Below are positions 59,309-64,000 of a stretch of DNA of 64,000 nt, piece after piece (the first letter of the stretch is position 1; each line of letters begins with the position of its first letter). Below the pieces are notes generated by a model, which had not been told where the DNA came from, made no database searches, and saw only the letters and a program-made list of their open reading frames with translations. Source of the stretch: Thermohalobaculum sp039184865 (lineage in GTDB: Bacteria; Pseudomonadota; Alphaproteobacteria; Rhodobacterales; Rhodobacteraceae); the NCBI GenBank assembly GCA_039184865.1, contig JBCDAV010000023.1, positions 17,867-81,866 on the forward strand. Direction: 5' to 3'. Both the position numbers and the translations under genes were made by a program.

Positions 59309-60484
59309 ATGAGAACCAATGCAGACCCATTTGTGCCCGGACAGCAGGTCAGTATCGAGGGGACAGCTGGAGGATCTCTCGATGGGCTGACTTTCGCGGC
59401 CAAGGATCTCTTCGACGTAGCAGGCCATCCAACCGGTGGCGGCAATCCCGATTGGGCTGCGGCAAACCCGATGCCAGAGACGAATGCTTGGGCGGTTCAG
59501 ACTCTTCTCGACGCTGGTGCAAACTTAGTCGGAAAGACAATCACCGATGAAGTGTCATTGGGATTGCTGGGAGAGAACGCATTTCAAGGGACACCGTTGA
59601 ACCCGCGCGTGCCCGACCGGGTCCCGGGAGGATCCTCTTCCGGTACTGCATCCGCGGTGGCTCAAGGCGTGTGCGACCTAGGTCTCGGGACCGATACGGG
59701 AGGCTCCGTCAGAGTTCCGGCCAGCTTCTGTGGCCTTTACGGCATTCGACCAACTCACGGCCGTTTGCCCATAAATGGCATGCTGCCACAAGCACCGTCT
59801 TCAGATACGACGGGCTGGTTCGCGCGCGACGCTGCGACATTCGGAAGGGTCAGCGAAGTCATGTTTGGTGAGGCGCAGTCGGCGAAATTGCCCAGCCGCC
59901 TGGTTATCGCCGTCGATGCGTTTGGTTTCGCGGATGCCGAAGTCCAGGATGCTCTGAAGCCTGCGGTCGACCGGCTTACGGCTCTGATCGGCGACAGCCG
60001 CGAAGATTTACTGGCTCCCCAAGGGCTTTCTGTGTGGGGCCGGGCACAACGCACCCTGCAAATCGCGGAAGCCTGGGAAACTTTCCGACCCTGGGTCGAG
60101 CGAGACAATCCCCGCTTCGCTTTTCTTGTCGCGCGCACTCTGTTAGCTGGCGCCGCGACACCCAAGGCAGACCTGGCGTGGGCTGCGCTTATGCGGGACG
60201 AAGCTCGGGCGCGCTTGTCCTACTTACTGCCGCCTGACACCGTGCTCTGTATGCCGACCACCCCGTCCATCGCGCCGCTGAAAAACAGGCCGTTACCCGA
60301 ACTAGACCGGGCACGCGACCGCATCAACTGCATGGCAGCTCATGGAGGATTGGCCGGACATCCGCAGGTCAGTCTGCCTTTGGGGGAGGTGCGCGGCGCT
60401 CCAGTTGGATTGTCGGTCCTGGCAGCAAGAGGGGCAGATATGTCGCTGGTTCATCTGGCTCAGGTGTTGGAGGATAGCGCATGA
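59309..60484 (+). CDS. Amidase-signature hydrolase with AtzH-like partner
   Basis: A 391-residue amidase. The catalytic lysine lies in LTFAAKDLFDV near residue 33, the cis-serine in VPGGSSSGTASAVAQG near 108, and the serine nucleophile in GLGTDTGGSVRVPASFCGLYGIRP near 132. This is the AtzE/GatA-like layout with a short C-terminal region. ATG 59309 lies directly before the first strand; the frame is open to 59204 without features. It overlaps by 4 bp an HpxZ/AtzH-like gene, as in oxalurate and cyanuric-acid routes, but AtzG, essential for AtzE, is not nearby. Confidence 0.82.
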   Translation: MRTNADPFVPGQQVSIEGTAGGSLDGLTFAAKDLFDVAGHPTGGGNPDWAAANPMPETNAWAVQTLLDAGANLVGKTITDEVSLGLLGENAFQGTPLNPRVPDRVPGGSSSGTASAVAQGVCDLGLGTDTGGSVRVPASFCGLYGIRPTHGRLPINGMLPQAPSSDTTGWFARDAATFGRVSEVMFGEAQSAKLPSRLVIAVDAFGFADAEVQDALKPAVDRLTALIGDSREDLLAPQGLSVWGRAQRTLQIAEAWETFRPWVERDNPRFAFLVARTLLAGAATPKADLAWAALMRDEARARLSYLLPPDTVLCMPTTPSIAPLKNRPLPELDRARDRINCMAAHGGLAGHPQVSLPLGEVRGAPVGLSVLAARGADMSLVHLAQVLEDSA

Positions 60485-60888
60485 CCATTGATCGTACGCC
60501 TAACATTCCAGAGGTCGTTGACGAGATTAGCCAGTTGTTCGAGCGCTACGAAGCCGCGCTTGAAGCCAAGGATGTCGATGTGCTGGACGACACGTTTTGG
60601 CGCAGTCCGCACACTATTCGCTACGCTCTGCACGAGAACGGCTACGGCTTTGACGAGATACACAAGCACCGCGTCGCGCGCCCGCCCGGCCCAGGCCTGA
60701 AGGAAAAGCGGCTGCGCCTTGAAATCCTGACGCTTGGGCGAGATTTTGCGACGGTAAACCTCGAGTTCAAAGTTCGCGGACAAGACATTGTTGGTCGGCA
60801 AAGCCAAACCTGGGTGCGCTTCGACGATGATGGATGGAAAGTCGTCGCTGCCCATGTTTCGACTGTCGACACCAAACCGCTTTGGTAG
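60481..60888 (+). CDS. HpxZ/AtzH-family protein (SnoaL-like, DUF3225)
   Basis: A 135-residue protein of the NTF2/SnoaL-like fold. VDEISQLFERYEAALEAKDVDVLDDTFW, RSPHTIRYALHENGYGFDEIHKHRVAR and QTWVRFDDDGWKVVAAHVSTVD match HpxZ, a member of oxalurate/allantoin pathways, and AtzH of cyanuric acid degradation. It overlaps the amidase by 4 bp (ATGA). The pair may hydrolyse a biuret- or oxamate-like amide. The remainder of such a pathway is not in the window. Confidence 0.83.
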   Translation: MTIDRTPNIPEVVDEISQLFERYEAALEAKDVDVLDDTFWRSPHTIRYALHENGYGFDEIHKHRVARPPGPGLKEKRLRLEILTLGRDFATVNLEFKVRGQDIVGRQSQTWVRFDDDGWKVVAAHVSTVDTKPLW

Positions 60889-61521
60889 AACTCGGCGCCT
60901 CCCTTCAATTGTCCCCCTGGGGCTGGACCCAATTTCCGCTGCTCGGGCGATAGATCGCCGGCGCTGCCACATCCTTGGCGAACGACCGGAATTACGTGCA
61001 GCGACTGCTAAGGAATGCCTCCAAGACGAGGTCCGGTAGGGGCTGAGACCGCGCGCTGCACAATTGAACCGGATCGTTTTGCGCCCGCCCTTACGCTGGC
61101 CGCTTTGAGCTCTAAGTTCAGTCCGCGATGCAGCCGACCTGCCTGGGTTTTTTTGCTTGAATTTCGCGGTCGGGGAAAGGTGAGGGACACACACGGTCTA
61201 CACGGGTGGATCGATATATTCGTCCCCACCCCCCTTTTCTGAGCGAAGGTACTCGGGTCTTGCAGGATGTCTCTTGCCACGCGCAGAGTTGATTAGCGTC
61301 GATCAGCGTCGATCAGCGTCGAGGTATTCAGTCTTCCCCGTCGATGGAAGTACGTTGTTTTCGTGACTAATCGCTGTAATCCGTGGGATAGGGAACGCAA
61401 TACGCTGAAGCGATCGGGCCAAATGTACCGCCTTAGTCCTCGATAATGTCGTCGTTCTCCAAGTTTGGCATGCGTTGTGATGCCACCACGTTGTTTTCTC
61501 GATTGTTCTCGCTAGCGCGAG
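60889..61521. other. 633-bp gap at the edge of the integrase module
   Basis: No gene is supported. It contains the 10-bp tandem repeat at 61291-61320 and a run CCCCACCCCCCTTTT near 61226. The left 350 bases may hold the end of the amidase transcript; the right part lies beyond the 3' end of the convergent HTH gene. Confidence 0.5.
61291..61320. repeat. Three 10-bp tandem repeats, GAT(T/C)AGCGTC
   Basis: GATTAGCGTC, GATCAGCGTC and GATCAGCGTC follow without gap, then a partial GAGG. Tandem 10-bp units on one helical face could bind the HTH or AlpA-type protein encoded next to them, or could be a recombinase accessory site. Function inferred. Confidence 0.6.
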
Positions 61522-62202
61522 TCACCTTCGTCGCGGGCAAAGGAACTTTCCGATCCGCTTCCACTCTTCCGTTTCTGTGCAGGGCGGTGGTGTCGGGGCC
61601 GGCAGGACCAGAATGTCGGGGCCTAGATCCGGTCGCGACAGTGCATAGTCCTGAAGATATCCCAGCGATTGTTCCCTCAGAGCTTCATTCCATGCCATCT
61701 CTTCTCTGCTTCCCACGTGCACCTTATAGAATGGAAAGCTGAGGCCATCCGTCTCGCAAGGTTTTTTTCTAGGGTTCTTTAAGAGGTTTGGAGGACAGTT
61801 TTGTCCGCTCGAAGAGGACAAATCTGTCCCCTGATCTGGACAACTTCGTCCTCCCACTAAGCTCTGAGGTGTTTCGTGAGAAGCGAGGACATCGATCCTC
61901 GTGAACAAGATCCGATCCGGTTGGCGAGCACCGCGCTTTTCAATCGTGATGTGCCCGGTAGCCAATAGCTCGGCTTTGGCACGGCGTACGGTGCGGGTGC
62001 AGCGGCCGATAGCCTGTGCGATCGCCTTGTTTCCAGGCCAGGCACCGCGTGTTCTAGGATTGAGATGTGCCTCGGCAATCTGGCTGGCGACAAGCCGTGC
62101 CGTCGAAGAGAGCCGGGCATCCTTCCTGATCGCTTCGAGTGCTGCTGCTCTCGCAATTGCGAATGTTCTTCGATCCATCGGGGTGTCCCGGGCATCTTTC
62201 AT
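61522..62202 (-). CDS. Helix-turn-helix protein of the integrase module
   Basis: A 226-residue protein. Residues about 30-100 form a winged HTH: SSTARLVASQIAEAHLN, GAWPGNKAIAQAIGRCTRTVRRAKAELLATGHITIEKR, resembling replication-initiator-type (RepA/DnaD-like) N-terminal domains and HTH_36 proteins. The middle is low-complexity Ser/Pro-rich, and the last 50 residues have no known motif. It overlaps the AlpA-type gene by 4 bp. Roles in element replication or gene regulation are both possible. Confidence 0.6.
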   Translation of the reverse strand: MKDARDTPMDRRTFAIARAAALEAIRKDARLSSTARLVASQIAEAHLNPRTRGAWPGNKAIAQAIGRCTRTVRRAKAELLATGHITIEKRGARQPDRILFTRIDVLASHETPQSLVGGRSCPDQGTDLSSSSGQNCPPNLLKNPRKKPCETDGLSFPFYKVHVGSREEMAWNEALREQSLGYLQDYALSRPDLGPDILVLPAPTPPPCTETEEWKRIGKFLCPRRR

Positions 62203-62528
62203 GACCCGTTCCTCGTCACCTTTGACGCCTGCCGATGGTTCCGTGGCGGCTTTGCGGTACTGCTTGTGGCCTTCGTTTCGTTCTGCTCGAGCCAGAGGTT
62301 CAGGCGTTCAAGATCGTAGAGGACCGTGTTTCCCACCTTGATCCTTGGCGGACCGACGCGCGCGTCATGCCAGCGTGCGATGGTCCTGAGAGAGACGCGA
62401 AGGGTCGAAGCGAGCCCATCCGGGCTCAGATAGCGTCGATCGCCAAGCGCGATTGGTTCAGTCTTTACGGGTGGCTCTTCAGTCGCAGTATCCGACTTTG
62501 AGAATAAGGCGTGCGGATGGGTGTCCAT
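62199..62528 (-). CDS. AlpA/MerR-like DNA-binding protein (putative excisionase)
   Basis: A 109-residue protein. ALGDRRYLSPDGLASTLRVSLRTIARWHDARVGPPRIKVGNTVLYDLERLNLWLEQNE is the HTH_17/AlpA domain used by excisionases and element regulators. AGGAGC five bases upstream supports ATG 62528 over 62555. The C-terminal tail is basic. It lies in the operon integrase - unknown protein - this gene - HTH protein, all read leftward. Confidence 0.75.
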   Translation of the reverse strand: MDTHPHALFSKSDTATEEPPVKTEPIALGDRRYLSPDGLASTLRVSLRTIARWHDARVGPPRIKVGNTVLYDLERLNLWLEQNETKATSSTAKPPRNHRQASKVTRNGS

Positions 62529-62657
62529 GTCTGCTCCTAGGTTACGGTCCGACATTTGCCGTCGGTTGCAGACAGATCACTAATCGCGGTTTTGCCCTGC
62601 ATTCAAAAGGTTTAAATTCGGCCACTGACCTTTTCGGCCGATTTGATCGGCCGAATT

Positions 62658-63329
62658 TCAATCGGATCGAGGACGCCCGCGACCTTTGTGTAGTCCTTCG
62701 AAATTGGTGAACATCTCCCGGACACGCTGTCTTGTAACCTTACCATCGAATTCATCGCGCGCGAGCTTGTGGACATCCGCCTGGCTGAGCTGTCGACCAC
62801 TTTGTTCAAGGTCTTCGAACCACGCTCTCAAGCGGGCATCGGGGATTCGAGCGCTGGATCGCCGCTTTTCTCGGAGATGGCTCGCAACGACGACGACGTC
62901 GAAGAAGTTATTTTCGACGTCTTTGGCGGTCGAGTTCTCGCAGTTAAGCTTGGCTGAACGCCAGAAGGTGAGCCTCAGTCTGTAAGGGACTGCAGTCGGA
63001 TCCGAGACGCTCGCGACCGTTCCGACGAGTTCGCCCGCCTCAAGCCTGCTGGACAACTGGCCCACCAACTTGAGATACAATTTGCCAATTTCGTCAGACT
63101 TGAACCGTAAGCTCGGCACCGTATCGAGATGCTTGAGATGTACGGGCTTGCCGGCGTCTTCGAGCTCCCGGTACAGTCTCACGACTTCGTCATCGGAGTG
63201 AATGAACATTGCCTGCTTCAAGGACAGGCAGGACCAGTCTATTTGATCCAAGTCGCGGGGCGCAGGGGAAGCCTCGCCTTCAGTGCCGTAGCTGCCGTCA
63301 CCGGTTTTCTTGTGGCGCATATGGCTCAT
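62658..63329 (-). CDS. Hypothetical protein of the integrase module
   Basis: A 223-residue protein whose ATG overlaps the integrase TGA by 4 bp. It has an acidic N-terminal half with LSLKQAMFIHSDDEVVRLYRELEDAGKPV and a basic C-terminal part with SQADVHKLARDEFDGKVTRQRVREMFTNF, which looks like a helix-turn-helix. Family not recognised. Coupling to the integrase suggests a recombination or regulatory role. Confidence 0.6.
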   Translation of the reverse strand: MSHMRHKKTGDGSYGTEGEASPAPRDLDQIDWSCLSLKQAMFIHSDDEVVRLYRELEDAGKPVHLKHLDTVPSLRFKSDEIGKLYLKLVGQLSSRLEAGELVGTVASVSDPTAVPYRLRLTFWRSAKLNCENSTAKDVENNFFDVVVVASHLREKRRSSARIPDARLRAWFEDLEQSGRQLSQADVHKLARDEFDGKVTRQRVREMFTNFEGLHKGRGRPRSD

Positions 63330-64000
63330 GCTTTTGATCCCGGCTCAGCGCGGTCAAACGTACGGTTTACCCCCTGACCGTTCGACGATATCGCACGCGC
63401 CGCCCTTTCGGTAGCTTCTCTGAGCGGGTCGTCCAGAAGGTGCGCATACCGGGCAGTGGTCTGCGGTTGGGTGTGCCCTAAAAGAGCACCGATGATCGGT
63501 AGAGACAGGCCCTGTGAAGCGAGGATGCTCGCATAGGTGTGGCGGAGGTCATGCAACCGCACCGTGGACCGCCAAGCGTAGATATCTGCTCCGGCTTCAT
63601 CTTGCTTGATGTGACCGTCCCGTGTCTGGACCGGCGCCCACTCCGACAATCCGGCCTCGCGGCAGACCGTCGCCCAGATCCGCTTCACCTCAGTCAATGG
63701 CTTGGACGGGTCTGAACCAGGGAACACGAACGCCCCTTCGCTGTCGACCTGTCGACGCCGCAAGAGATCGACCGCCGCTGCGGAAATGGGAACGCGATGC
63801 AACCGCCGCTGCTTGGTATGCGCGGACGGCTTGATCCAGATACCTGTGTCGAGATCGAACTGATCCCAGGTCGCCTTCAGCACTTCAGACCGCCTTGCAC
63901 CCGTGAGCATCATAATCAGGATTGCGTCAGCACTTGTACGCTGCGGATGGTCGCGGAGCACGGCCGTCAATCGAGTAATCTCATTCTGTGACAGATGGCG
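63326..64000 (-). CDS. Tyrosine recombinase/integrase, C-terminal part (cut by window edge)
   Basis: The frame is open to the right edge, so only about 225 C-terminal residues are visible. The catalytic domain is complete: Arg in MMLTGARRSEVLKATW, His-x-x-Arg in RLHDLRHTYASIL, the following LGHTQPQTTARYAHL with His and the nucleophile Tyr. The TTG listed as a start at 63970 is internal; the codons before it (HLSQNEITRL) continue the fold. This integrase would move an element whose other end lies elsewhere, possibly at tRNA-Arg. Confidence 0.9.
   Translation of the reverse strand, partial: RHLSQNEITRLTAVLRDHPQRTSADAILIMMLTGARRSEVLKATWDQFDLDTGIWIKPSAHTKQRRLHRVPISAAAVDLLRRRQVDSEGAFVFPGSDPSKPLTEVKRIWATVCREAGLSEWAPVQTRDGHIKQDEAGADIYAWRSTVRLHDLRHTYASILASQGLSLPIIGALLGHTQPQTTARYAHLLDDPLREATERAARAISSNGQGVNRTFDRAEPGSKA

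Noticed and set aside
1..64000. CRISPR array
   Set aside because: No regularly spaced repeats were seen; the only tandem repeat is the 10-bp unit at 61291.

Overview
The window looks like chromosomal DNA of a marine alphaproteobacterium of the roseobacter/Rhodobacteraceae type. The reasons are the high GC content with many GTGA/ATGA gene overlaps, a DddQ-like DMSP lyase, a DmdA-like demethylase, BMP-type nucleoside and TTT-type uptake systems, an ELM1-family gene and the order rpmH-rnpA-yidD. The species cannot be named from sequence alone.

Left part (1-30.4 kb). This is dense, codon-biased and mostly on the + strand. It starts with the end of a sulfotransferase gene coupled to a DMSP-lyase gene. 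A complete branched-chain-amino-acid/amide-type ABC transporter follows (livGFH, a small lipoprotein, livM, livK). Next come a nucleoside hydrolase, a 2-oxoglutarate/Fe(II)-type oxygenase and a LAS-type peptidase. A BMP-family nucleoside importer (binding protein, double ATPase, GNAT enzyme, two permeases) leads into cytidine deaminase. The deaminase overlaps a 1067-residue cobalamin-type reductive dehalogenase fused to its own FMN/2Fe-2S reductase. A tctCBA tripartite tricarboxylate transporter follows behind three TGGTATACCA-type operators, then an amidase. Housekeeping genes close this part: YbaK-like, Lrp, ELM1, yidD-rnpA-rpmH, TVP38, a disulfide oxidoreductase, a histidine kinase and tRNA-Arg(ACG).

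Right part (30.4-64 kb). This part is looser, with longer gaps, both strands in use, gene remnants and weaker codon bias. It reads as accessory DNA. It holds a DmdA-like gene with an SDR, an RND efflux operon ending in a patatin lipoprotein with a divergent AraC regulator, and an operon of a MelC1-like caddie, tyrosinase and two membrane proteins. Further on are a Gfo/Idh oxidoreductase with a thioesterase, a PLP decarboxylase, a coupled P450-psuK-psuG operon, and a choline-sulfatase-like gene divergent from a polar amino-acid-type ABC transporter. The rest is a LysR/aldo-keto reductase/VOC group and an amidase with an HpxZ/AtzH-like partner. The window ends in a tyrosine integrase module (integrase cut by the edge, AlpA-type protein, HTH protein) beside a 10-bp tandem repeat.

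How it fits together. Nucleoside salvage is a recurring theme (hydrolase, BMP importer, cytidine deaminase, pseudouridine kinase and glycosidase), joined with two unusual oxidoreductases: the reductive dehalogenase and the P450. Organosulfur/osmolyte use is the second theme (DddQ, DmdA-like, choline-sulfatase-like). The points most worth testing are the dehalogenase placed in the nucleoside operon, the tyrosinase-caddie operon, and a 213-bp element inserted exactly into the stop/start overlap of two permease genes with a 13-bp target duplication. All assignments rest on reading motifs and context; no database search was run.
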